Below, piece by piece: positions 1-6,894 of a stretch of 20,321 nucleotides of DNA. A model generated the notes under the pieces. The model searched no databases, had not been told where the DNA came from, and was given only the letters and a program-made list of their open reading frames with translations. Where the stretch lies: NCBI GenBank assembly GCA_030151165.1, contig JASLEM010000550.1:1-20321 (forward strand). The letters are read 5' to 3'. This DNA is from Burkholderiaceae bacterium (GTDB lineage Bacteria; Pseudomonadota; Gammaproteobacteria; Burkholderiales; Burkholderiaceae). The stretch's first letter is position 1; every line of letters starts with the position of its first letter. Made by a program: the position numbers and the translations under genes.

Positions 1-1058
1 GCACCAGCGTGCGCGAGACCTGGGTGGACATGGTCGACCGCGTGAAGCTGCTCGCACCTGACGCGCAGGTCAACGGCGTCACCGTGCAGAAGATGGCGCG
101 GGCGCGGCGCGGGCGCGAGATCTCGGTCGGCGTCGTCACCGACGACCCGTTCGGGCCCGTCATCGTGTTCGGCGCCGGCGGCGTGATGATCGAGCTGATC
201 GCCGACCGCTCGATGGAGCTGCCGCCGCTGAACCAGTTCCTCGCGCGGGGGCTGATCGACCGCTCGCGCGTCGCCGAGACGCTCGCCGAATGGCGCGGCG
301 CGAGCGCGGCCGACTTCGGCGCGCTGGAGCAGATACTGCTGCGGGTATCGGAGATGGTGTGCGCACTGCCGCAGCTGCGCGAGATGGACATCAACCCGAT
401 CATCGTCGACGAGCACGGCGCGATCGCGGTCGACGCGCGCATCGTCGTCGACGGCACGCCGCAGGCCGCGGTCGGCTCGCCCGGCCAGTACGCGCACCTC
501 GCGATCCTGCCGTACCCGACGCGCCACGAGCAGCAGTGGACGCTGCGCGGCGGCGACACCTGCCTCGTGCGCCCGATCCGCCCCGACGACGCCGAGATGC
601 TGCAGAACCTCGTGCGCGGCCTCACGCCCGAGAGCCGCTACTTCCGCTTCGTGTCGTCGTTCAGCGAGCTGCCGGCGACGATGCTGTCGCGCTTCACGCT
701 GATCGACTACGACCGCGAGATGGCGCTGGTCGCGGTGATGCGCGAACGCGCGACGGCGGCCGACGGCACGGTCACCGAACGCGATCGCATCGTCGGCGTG
801 TCGCGCTACGTCATCACGCCCGACCAGACGAGCTGCGAGTTCTCGCTCGTCGTCGCGGAGGACATGAAGGGCCGCGGCCTCGGCTCGCGCTTGATGGAAA
901 GCATCATGGACGTCGCGCGCGAGCGCGGGCTCGCCGAGATCGACGGGCTGGTGCTGCGCAGCAACGCCGCGATGCTCAAGCTGATGCGCGGCATGGGCTT
1001 CGCGGTCAAGCGCTACGACGAGGATCCGGACTTCGCGCTGGTGACGCACGAGCTCTAG
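1..1058 (+). CDS. Acyl-CoA synthetase (ADP-forming)/GNAT acetyltransferase fusion, C-terminal part (5' truncated by window)
   Basis: The frame is open from base 3, so the true start lies upstream; the GTG at 9 is internal. The first ~150 residues look like the end of the ATP-grasp domain of ADP-forming acyl-CoA synthetases, with the stretches DPFGPVIVFGAGGV and MDINPIIV. From about residue 175 a GNAT domain follows: RPIRPDDAE, then a GRGLGSRLM acetyl-CoA pyrophosphate-binding loop, and it ends in VTHEL. This order matches the ~880-residue bifunctional acetate-CoA ligase family/GNAT proteins related to Salmonella Pat (YfiQ), which acetylate lysines of acetyl-CoA synthetase and other metabolic enzymes. 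The NDP-forming and CoA-binding domains would lie left of the window. The gene converges on the next gene with only 17 bp between stop codons. The family call is firm; the substrate is inferred. Confidence 0.88.
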   Translation, partial: TSVRETWVDMVDRVKLLAPDAQVNGVTVQKMARARRGREISVGVVTDDPFGPVIVFGAGGVMIELIADRSMELPPLNQFLARGLIDRSRVAETLAEWRGASAADFGALEQILLRVSEMVCALPQLREMDINPIIVDEHGAIAVDARIVVDGTPQAAVGSPGQYAHLAILPYPTRHEQQWTLRGGDTCLVRPIRPDDAEMLQNLVRGLTPESRYFRFVSSFSELPATMLSRFTLIDYDREMALVAVMRERATAADGTVTERDRIVGVSRYVITPDQTSCEFSLVVAEDMKGRGLGSRLMESIMDVARERGLAEIDGLVLRSNAAMLKLMRGMGFAVKRYDEDPDFALVTHEL

Positions 1059-1075
1059 GCGCGCCCAGGGCCGGG

Positions 1076-1477
1076 TCACTTCCTCAGGTACACGTTCGCG
1101 AGCAGCAGCGCGACCGCCAGCGTGCCGTGGAGCGGCGCGACGGCGCCCGCGACGATGTAGCCGGCGAGCGATCGGGCCTTCGCGGCGACCGGCGTCGTGT
1201 CGAGCGAGAACCGCGCGATAGCGGGATCGTCGCCGACCGCGGCGTCGTACAGCGCGCGGAACAGCTTCTCCTGGCGGAAGTAGTAGGCGTCGAGCACCCA
1301 GAACACCAGGATCGGGAAGAACGCGATCGCCATGAAGTCCTTGTTGGCGTCGTGCGTCGACAGCACGAAGATCGCCGCCACCAGCGAGATGCTCCAGCCC
1401 TTCACGAGGAAGCAGTTGGAGGCCATGCGCGTGATGACGGCCTGGATGAAGCCGAGGTGGGCGAGCTTTTCTTCCAT
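1076..1477 (-). CDS. Small integral membrane protein of unknown function (133 aa)
   Basis: The start is the ATG at 1477 because a GGAGG sits 7 nt upstream; a longer frame to 1522 would add an Arg/Pro-rich leader typical of non-coding GC-rich DNA. The protein opens with an amphipathic stretch (about 1-22), then has hydrophobic segments at about 24-41 (containing KGW at 26-28), 48-64 and 105-127. Between segments two and three is a soluble stretch (DAYYFRQEKLFRALYDAA). I do not recognise a named domain. The pattern 'amphipathic N-terminus, KGW, two close membrane helices, then YxxRQExLFRxLYD' resembles short uncharacterised proteins seen sporadically in many bacteria, but I cannot confirm a family. 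It lies 124 bp downstream of the CPBP gene on the same strand and could be co-transcribed with it. The reading frame is well supported; the function is unknown. Confidence 0.82.
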   Translation of the reverse strand: MEEKLAHLGFIQAVITRMASNCFLVKGWSISLVAAIFVLSTHDANKDFMAIAFFPILVFWVLDAYYFRQEKLFRALYDAAVGDDPAIARFSLDTTPVAAKARSLAGYIVAGAVAPLHGTLAVALLLANVYLRK

Positions 1478-1601
1478 GGGAGCGCCTCCGGGAGTTCGCC
1501 GTCGCGGCGATGCGCAGGGCATTGTGCAGGCAAACGGCGCCGATCCGGCCTCGGCGCGCCGCGCGCGCGCGGGCGCGCCGGCACGGGGGCCGCGCCGCTC
1601 C

Positions 1602-2273
1602 CTAGACGTGCGACAACGCCAGCGCGTCCGCCAGCGTGTGCGCGAACACCGCCGGCCACAGCCTGCCGGTGCGCCAGTAGAAGACGCTCACGATCACGCC
1701 GTACACCAGCACCGACAGCGCGCCGAGCGGGCCCTGGTAGAGGTGGTACAGCACGCGCACCAGCACGCTCAGCCCGATCGCGAGCGACGGCCCGGCGGCG
1801 AGGAAGCCGCGTTGCAGATAGCCGAGGAGGAAGGTCTCCTCGTAGAGGCCGTTGACCATGCTCAGCGCGATGATCACGGGCATCGTGACCTGGCGTTGCG
1901 CGACCATGTCGGTGAGCGGCTGCCGCGCGAAGTCGGTCGCCGAGAACAGCTGCGACACCGCGCCCCACGCGAGCTCGATGACGACGTACAGCCCGACACC
2001 CATCGCGCAGCCGAGGGCGGTGGGCGTGGGCAGGAGCTCGGCGATCGCGTAGCGCCGCGCGCGCAGCACGACGAGCGCGAGCGAGCCCAGCACCAGCTCG
2101 GTCGCGATCAGCAGGATCAGCGACGCGTCGGTGAACGGCGACGCGGCGCGCTTCGGGAATCCGGCGAGGACGACCTCGACCGAGATCGCGATGAACCAGC
2201 CGAAGCAGATCGCGACGATGAGCGCGGCTTCGAAGGGCCTGGGGGCAGGCAGGGGAGTCTCGCGAGTCGTCAA
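1602..2273 (-). CDS. CPBP (CAAX protease/bacteriocin-processing) family membrane protein, variant motif
   Basis: A 223-residue polytopic membrane protein with hydrophobic segments at about 15-37, 50-71, 87-110, 131-143, 163-176 and 185-200. The C-terminal half carries the family signatures: a glutamate pair in NGLYEETFLLGYLQR (E145, E146), H177 in LYHLYQG, and H212 in AHTLAD. CPBP/ABI proteins are intramembrane metalloproteases related to Rce1; some process peptides or give self-immunity to bacteriocins. The usual first motif is EExxxR, but here position 150 is Leu, with the nearest Arg at 155. Catalytic competence is therefore uncertain. No ATG or GTG begins a plausible N-terminus, so TTG at 2273 is the likely start with only a weak upstream GGA. 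The substrate is unknown. Confidence 0.82.
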   Translation of the reverse strand: MTTRETPLPAPRPFEAALIVAICFGWFIAISVEVVLAGFPKRAASPFTDASLILLIATELVLGSLALVVLRARRYAIAELLPTPTALGCAMGVGLYVVIELAWGAVSQLFSATDFARQPLTDMVAQRQVTMPVIIALSMVNGLYEETFLLGYLQRGFLAAGPSLAIGLSVLVRVLYHLYQGPLGALSVLVYGVIVSVFYWRTGRLWPAVFAHTLADALALSHV

Positions 2274-2397
2274 GCGCGTGTTCCGGACCGCGGTCGACGG
2301 CCGCGCGTGGGCGCGATGATAGCCGTGGGAGCGCGGTGCCGCGGTGCCGCGGTGCCGCGCGCGTGACGGAATGGGCGTGCGGCGGGCCTGGCCCGGC

Positions 2398-2631
2398 TCA
2401 GCTGAAGAAGATCGCGAAGATGTCGGGTTCGCGGACCTCGCGCACCTCGAGGCCGGGCAGGATCTCCTCGAACGGGCCGGACATCAGCGGCGCCTCGAAG
2501 TCCGACGGCACGGTGTCCATCCACGTCGGCTGCGAGCGGTGGCGGCGCGTCTGCAGCAGGTTGCGCAGCGAGGGCAGCAGTTCCCAGTCGATGCGGGCGA
2601 CGGTGTTCGAGGCGGCGGAGGAGAGGGACAT
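2398..2631 (-). CDS. Small conserved hypothetical protein (77 aa)
   Basis: A short soluble protein beginning MSLSSAASNTVARIDW and ending in the acidic/hydrophobic tail EVREPDIFAIFFS. It has Arg-rich (RRHRSQ) and Trp/Met-containing (PTWMDTV) patches and no signal peptide or membrane segment. The ATG at 2631 has no strong Shine-Dalgarno, only a GAGA about 7 nt upstream. Composition is balanced (Ile, Phe, Asp and Trp all present), unlike the Arg/Ala/Pro-rich shadow frames overlapping it. That, with an isolated position flanked by non-coding DNA, argues for a real gene. I recognise no domain and give no function. The 186 bp upstream (2632-2817) include a locally less GC-rich stretch that probably holds its promoter. 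Confidence 0.6.
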   Translation of the reverse strand: MSLSSAASNTVARIDWELLPSLRNLLQTRRHRSQPTWMDTVPSDFEAPLMSGPFEEILPGLEVREVREPDIFAIFFS

Positions 2632-2817
2632 GGTGTCTCGCTGGAGGCTGGTGCGGCGCCGGCGTGGGCCGCTCTGCTCCTGATATCGAGCGTTACACCT
2701 TGCAACTGAACCGTCGAGACTTCCCTACAGAAGACTTAGTTCACGGTCGAGCGGCAACTCGGCTGTCGCGGGGCTTGCGCCGGCCTGGAACACGGCGCGG
2801 GCCTGCTCACCTCCCGT

Positions 2818-3276
2818 TCAGCGCGGATCGAGCACGTCCGCGAACTTCTTGCGGTCGACGTGGCGCTCGAGGCCGGACATCACGTCCGTGACCGACTTGT
2901 CCGACATCAGCTCCTGCATCGCCAGCTGGCCGAGGCTCTCGAACGCGCCGCGGATCGCGGTCGAGCCGTCGGCCTTGACGGCGGCGCGCGTCGCGTCCCG
3001 GCAATCGACGGTGAGCAGGCGCGTGAACAGGTCGGCCGCCGTCTGGTTCGACGCGTCCTGGATCGCCGGCGTGACGGTGGACAGGTCGCGGATGGCCGGA
3101 TGCGCGGCGACGGCGACGAAGACCCAGCGGGCGAGATCCTTGCGATCCTTGCCGGTCGTGTGGTCGGCGAAGCAGTTGCCGAGGGCGACGGTCTGCGGCC
3201 CGGCCACGGCGGGCAGCGCCAGCAGCGCGGAGGAGGCGGTGACGGCCAGGGCGAGAGAACGGGCGAAGCGGCGCAT
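2818..3276 (-). CDS. Secreted (periplasmic) hypothetical protein with two conserved-looking cysteines
   Basis: The start at 3276 gives MRRFARSLALAV followed by a hydrophobic core ending at LPAVAG, a standard Sec signal peptide. An in-frame ATG at 3300 would add eight polar residues and has no better ribosome site. The mature protein (about 125 residues) is mostly helical by composition. It has GNCFADHTTGKDRKDLARWVF near its start (C35) and VDCRDATRA in the middle (C92), which could pair as a disulfide in the periplasm. The TTGKDRKDLARW segment resembles uncharacterised gammaproteobacterial and betaproteobacterial secreted proteins, but I cannot name the family. It lies 130 bp downstream of the LytTR regulator on the same strand; a functional link is not shown. 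Confidence 0.75.
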   Translation of the reverse strand: MRRFARSLALAVTASSALLALPAVAGPQTVALGNCFADHTTGKDRKDLARWVFVAVAAHPAIRDLSTVTPAIQDASNQTAADLFTRLLTVDCRDATRAAVKADGSTAIRGAFESLGQLAMQELMSDKSVTDVMSGLERHVDRKKFADVLDPR

Positions 3277-3406
3277 GGGGTGAGGTTCTCGGTCGGACAT
3301 TCCGCCAGGAGCGGCGGGCGCCGCGATCATAGAGGCCGCGGCGGCCGGCCCGCGGCGCGCCCCGGCCCAGCCGCGACCTTTGTCACGCGCGAGCCCGCGC
3401 TGGCGC

Positions 3407-4198
3407 CTACATCTGCCGGAACAGGTGCAGGAACGACCGGCTGACAGGCAGCACGTCGTCGCGGCCCTTGAGGTGGACCTGCGCGGTCTCGTTGATGCCG
3501 CGCGTGACCTGGCTGATCGAGCGCAGGTTGACGGCGACGGAGCGGTGCACCTGCGCGAACTGCGCGGGGTCGAGCTGCGCCAGCAGCGTCTTCAGCGGCG
3601 TGCTGATCAAGGCCTCGCCGGGCCTGCCGCCGTCGCCGCGCCACGCGACGAGGGTGTACTTCTCGTCGGAGCGGATGAAGTCGATCTCGTCGACCGCGAT
3701 CAGCCGCACGCCGTGGCCGACCGTCGCGCGGATCCAGCGCAGCGGCTCGGGGCCGCCGCGGCGCTGCAGGTGTGCGGCGAGCTGGTGCAGCAACGCCTCG
3801 GTGGCCGCGGCGGGCGTGGGCGTCGCGGAGGCGAGCCGCTCGCGCAGGCGGTCGACCGTGTTCGCGAGCCGTGCGGGCTCGACGGGCTTGACGAGGTAGT
3901 CCAGCACGCCGTGCTCGAACGCCTTCAGCGCGTACTGGTCGAACGCGGTGACGAAGACGATGTGCGCGCGGCGGCCGATCTGGCGCGCGGCGTCGACGCC
4001 CGACAAGCCCGGCATCTGCACGTCGAGGAAGCACACGTCCGGCCGATGCGCGTCGACGCCCTCGACGGCCTCGCGCCCGTTGCGCGCCTGCGCCACGACC
4101 CGCAGCTCGGGCCAGGCCTGCGCGAGCAGCGCGGCGAGCTCGTCGCGCAGCATCGGCTCGTCGTCGGCGATCAACGCGGTGGGGCGGCCGTCGATCAT
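3407..4198 (-). CDS. LytR/AlgR-type response regulator (REC-LytTR)
   Basis: A 263-residue response regulator. The receiver domain (about 7-120) has the acidic pair at D12-D13, the phosphoacceptor D59 in CFLDVQMPG, T84 in VFVTAF, and K104 in DYLVKPVEP. After a Pro/Ala linker, residues ~150-260 form a LytTR DNA-binding domain: IDFIRSDEKYTLV, then TPLKTLLAQLD, FAQVHRSVAVNL and LPVSRSFLHLFRQM. LytTR proteins bind direct repeats upstream of virulence, adhesion, competence or cell-envelope genes; AlgR is the best-known proteobacterial example. The ATG overlaps the stop of the upstream histidine kinase gene (ATGA, 4 bp), so the two are translationally coupled partners. Targets cannot be read from this window. 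Confidence 0.95.
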   Translation of the reverse strand: MIDGRPTALIADDEPMLRDELAALLAQAWPELRVVAQARNGREAVEGVDAHRPDVCFLDVQMPGLSGVDAARQIGRRAHIVFVTAFDQYALKAFEHGVLDYLVKPVEPARLANTVDRLRERLASATPTPAAATEALLHQLAAHLQRRGGPEPLRWIRATVGHGVRLIAVDEIDFIRSDEKYTLVAWRGDGGRPGEALISTPLKTLLAQLDPAQFAQVHRSVAVNLRSISQVTRGINETAQVHLKGRDDVLPVSRSFLHLFRQM

Positions 4199-5292
4199 GC
4201 GTCGCCCTGCGTCGCGTCGGGTCGCGCCGGGAACTCGATTTCCGCCGATACCCCATGCGGCATCGACGGCGAGAGGCTGACGCGCGCACCGTCGCCGAAC
4301 ACGAGCCTCAGCCGCTCGCGCAGGGTCGCGAGGCCGGTGCCCAGGCCGGCGTCGGCGTGCGGGAGGTCCGAGCGGGTGCCGACGCCGGTGTCGACGACGC
4401 GCGCGACGCAGCGGCCGTCATGCACCGCGACGCTCACGTCGATGCGGCCGCCGTCCTCGGCCGGGTCGATGCCGTGGCGCACCGCGTTCTCGACCAGCGT
4501 GAGCAGCGTCATCGGCGGGCAGCGCAGCGCGAGTGCCGCGTCGTCGACATGCAGCGCGAACTGCAGGCGATCGGGCAGGCGCATGTGCATCAGCTCGAGG
4601 TAGGCGCGCACCAGCGCGATCTCCTGGCCGACGGTGGTGGTCGGCGCGTCGAGGTGCGGCACCGAGGCGCGCAGGTAGGCGATGAGGCTGTCCAGCACCT
4701 CGGGCGCGCGCGGCGAGCCGGCGCGCACCAGCGCGCGCACGTTGGCGAGCGTGTTGAACAGGAAGTGCGGCTGCACCTGGGCCTGCAGCAGGCGCAGGCG
4801 GCCGTCGAGCGCCTGGCGTTCGAGCTCGCTGCGCTCGAGCTGGAACGCGAGCGCCTGGTGGCGCGCGAAGGCCTCGCGCTGGCGCAGCATCGCGGCGAGC
4901 GCGACCCAGGGCGCGACGAGCACGCCGAGGAAGGTGATCTCGCCGTAGCCGATGAGGCGCAGGCGCTCGTGCCAGAACTGCGCGTCGCCGGTGGTGAGCC
5001 AGTAGGCGACCCATGCGCCGACCGGCACCGCGCCGACCACGCCGAGCAACTGCAGCACCCAGCGCGCGAGCCAGGGCGCGAGCGCCGCGGGCACCTGCTC
5101 CAGCGCGCCGAACGCGGCGAGCGCGAACAGCGCGACGACCATCGCGCGCTCGACCCACACGAGCGGCGACGTCAGCGAGCCGATGCTGATCATCAGCCCG
5201 AACGGCACGGCCATGCCGAGCGCGAATCGCACGCGCCGCCACGTGAACACGCGGCGCAGGTCGAGCAGGGCGGGGACGGCGTCGGCGGGCAT
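4195..5292 (-). CDS. LytS/AlgZ-type sensor histidine kinase (His_kinase + HATPase_c)
   Basis: A 365-residue membrane kinase starting at MPADAVPALLDL (ATG 5292); the frame runs on upstream to 6072 but that part is a shadow of the DUF2306 gene. Hydrophobic segments lie at about 22-40, 46-63, 76-98 and 116-134, forming a simple membrane sensor without a periplasmic domain. A short coiled coil (about 145-172) leads to the His_kinase motif QPHFLFNTL with H176, the autophosphorylation site. The N-box LVENAVRHGI (N269) and the G-boxes DTGVG and GLGTGLATLRERL complete the ATPase. It should phosphorylate the overlapping response regulator downstream. The pair resembles FimS/AlgZ-AlgR in architecture, but the signal sensed is unknown. 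Confidence 0.94.
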   Translation of the reverse strand: MPADAVPALLDLRRVFTWRRVRFALGMAVPFGLMISIGSLTSPLVWVERAMVVALFALAAFGALEQVPAALAPWLARWVLQLLGVVGAVPVGAWVAYWLTTGDAQFWHERLRLIGYGEITFLGVLVAPWVALAAMLRQREAFARHQALAFQLERSELERQALDGRLRLLQAQVQPHFLFNTLANVRALVRAGSPRAPEVLDSLIAYLRASVPHLDAPTTTVGQEIALVRAYLELMHMRLPDRLQFALHVDDAALALRCPPMTLLTLVENAVRHGIDPAEDGGRIDVSVAVHDGRCVARVVDTGVGTRSDLPHADAGLGTGLATLRERLRLVFGDGARVSLSPSMPHGVSAEIEFPARPDATQGDA

Positions 5293-5318
5293 GTCGGGCG
5301 ATTGTGCAGGGCGGGGCG

Positions 5319-6203
5319 CTAGGCCTGGAAGCGGGGAATCCACATGATCATCGACGCGGCGCCGATGCCGAGCGCGGTCAGCAGCGTCAGCGCGAGCAGC
5401 GTCGCGGCGAACCCGAGGCGCGCCAGCGGGCCGCCACGGGCGCGCACGAGGAAATGGAGCTCGAGGACGGCGAGCGGCAGCAAGGTCTGCGCGAACGCGA
5501 TGGCTTCGAGCGCCGGGCCCTCGAACTTGTCCGGATCGAAGCCGACAGGCCCGCGGTTCACGGCGATCCACGCCATCAGCATGATCCGGAAGAACCAGAC
5601 GCCGCTCGCGACGAGGTACAGCCGCAGCGCCCAGCGCCGATGCGCCTCGAACCGGTGCGCCCGCGCCGCGCGCCACGCCAGCGCCGCGAACAGCACGATC
5701 GCCGCGGCGTTGCCGAGGATCGCCGCGTGCTGCACGAGGTTGCCGGCGGTGTCGCGCATGGCGACCATCGCCGCGCCGCCGGCCGCCGCGGCCATCGCCG
5801 CGACCATGAACACGCGCCCGTTCCAGCGATGGAACCTCGGCGCGTGCCGCCGCACCGCCGGCACCAGCTGCAACGCGCCGCACGCGAGCAGCAGGGCGGC
5901 GCACAGCACGTGCGTGGCGAACACGAGGTTCGGGCCCGTCGCGCCCGGCACCCATGCGTGCGGGACGACCCGGTTCCACAACCGCGGCTCGCCGCCGACC
6001 AGGGCGCGGCCGTAGAGCGCGACGATGTAGGCGGCGAAGACCAGCTGGCCGGCCACGGCGACCGCGACCCATGACGTCGCGGCGATCGCCAGCGCGCGGT
6101 CGGCTGCGGGTCGCATCGGCGGCGTCGGCGGTATCGGCGGCGTGGCGCGCGGTCTCGCGGCAGCGAACCCGGTCGAGGCGAGCGGAGTGATCGAGGAAGG
6201 CAT
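5319..6203 (-). CDS. DUF2306 family polytopic membrane protein
   Basis: A 294-residue protein with a Pro/Ala-rich cytoplasmic leader (1-35) followed by about eight hydrophobic segments (roughly 37-63, 92-115, 130-148, 160-178, 192-214, 233-250 and two near 260-286). The motif RFHRWNGRVFM (122-133) is the signature I associate with DUF2306 proteins, a family of unknown function found near redox and transport genes. EAHRRWALRLYL (186-197) adds a second conserved-looking histidine; paired membrane histidines suggest possible heme binding, which is inference. The ATG at 6203 is chosen because GGAG lies 8 nt upstream; ATG 6116 is the alternative and would remove the Pro-rich leader. It ends 26 bp before the histidine kinase start, so co-transcription is plausible. 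Confidence 0.85.
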   Translation of the reverse strand: MPSSITPLASTGFAAARPRATPPIPPTPPMRPAADRALAIAATSWVAVAVAGQLVFAAYIVALYGRALVGGEPRLWNRVVPHAWVPGATGPNLVFATHVLCAALLLACGALQLVPAVRRHAPRFHRWNGRVFMVAAMAAAAGGAAMVAMRDTAGNLVQHAAILGNAAAIVLFAALAWRAARAHRFEAHRRWALRLYLVASGVWFFRIMLMAWIAVNRGPVGFDPDKFEGPALEAIAFAQTLLPLAVLELHFLVRARGGPLARLGFAATLLALTLLTALGIGAASMIMWIPRFQA

Positions 6204-6331
6204 GGCGTCGGCTCCGGCAGGTGAGGCGACGCCAGTGTTCCCACGGTGCGCCGCGCGGCCAAGCGCGACCCGACCGGCCACGGCGCGCGGGCGCCGAGCC
6301 ACGCGGGGGGCCGACGAAGCGCGCCGCCCCG

Positions 6332-6733
6332 CTACGGTTTGCGCGGCCGGATCGCGAGTTCGGCGTAGCCCGTGCTCGCGTCGGGCTCGCGGCCGAACGA
6401 CCATTCGTCCAGCAACGCGACCAGCACCTCGGCCGTCGTGCGCACGATGCAGCCGTAGGCCAGGTGGCCGCCGACGACCGCGCCGTCGGCGTCCGACAGG
6501 CTCGCGTGCAGGTGCGAACCGCCGGCGCCGAGCGTGCCGGCGAGGGTCAGGATCTCGAGGTCGCCCGCCACGCGCGCGGGCGCGTCGCGGCCCGCGAAGC
6601 GCACCTGCGCCTCGGCCAGGCTGCCGATGCCCGACACCACGAACGCGGCCTCGCAGCCCTGCGCCGCGACGGCGGCCTCGAGCGCGCGGCGCACGTCCTG
6701 GCCGGGGAGCAGGCGGATCGGTCGTGTCTTCAT
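6332..6733 (-). CDS. PPC-domain (DUF296) DNA-binding-like protein
   Basis: A 133-residue protein covering a single PPC (plants and prokaryotes conserved, DUF296) domain. Visible features are SGIGSLAEAQVRF near 34-46, LAGTLGAGGSHLHASLSD (about 64-81), VVGGHLAYG (87-94) and VRTTAEVLV. H74, H76 and H90 are the likely metal-binding histidines of the family. In plants the domain is found in AT-hook proteins; stand-alone bacterial versions form trimers and their role is not settled, so 'DNA-binding' is a historical label. The gene is divergent from the Dcp-like peptidase, with 161 bp between the start codons. The start codon has only a weak GGA upstream. Confidence 0.92.
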   Translation of the reverse strand: MKTRPIRLLPGQDVRRALEAAVAAQGCEAAFVVSGIGSLAEAQVRFAGRDAPARVAGDLEILTLAGTLGAGGSHLHASLSDADGAVVGGHLAYGCIVRTTAEVLVALLDEWSFGREPDASTGYAELAIRPRKP

Positions 6734-6799
6734 GATCCGGGCAGCGTACCCGATCGACGTCGCGCCGGGGCCCGGGCCGGGCCGGAAACACGCAGTCGC

Positions 6800-6805
6800 T
6801 AAAAT
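6800..6805 (+). promoter_or_regulatory. Candidate -10 box (TAAAAT) of the peptidase gene
   Basis: GCTAAAATCGCGGG lies about 90 bp upstream of the chosen dcp ATG. TAAAAT followed by CGCG recurs upstream of bioA on the other strand, which makes a shared sigma-70-type -10 context plausible. I see no good -35 hexamer, so this remains a candidate. Confidence 0.45.
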
Positions 6806-6894
6806 CGCGGGCTCGCTTACCGGCGATGCCTCCCGATCCGCGTACCCCGCGGCCCACGCGCCCCTCGCGCCGAACCTTGTCCGATGCCCGTCCC

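Noticed and set aside
1076..4198. A defence island (small membrane protein, CPBP protein, small orphan, secreted protein)
   Set aside because: No nuclease, helicase, NTPase, cyclase or TIR-type partner is present and base composition is like the rest of the window; too weak to call a system.
5293..6072. N-terminal extension of the histidine kinase frame
   Set aside because: Antisense/out-of-frame shadow of the DUF2306 gene; ATG 5292 begins the proper kinase.
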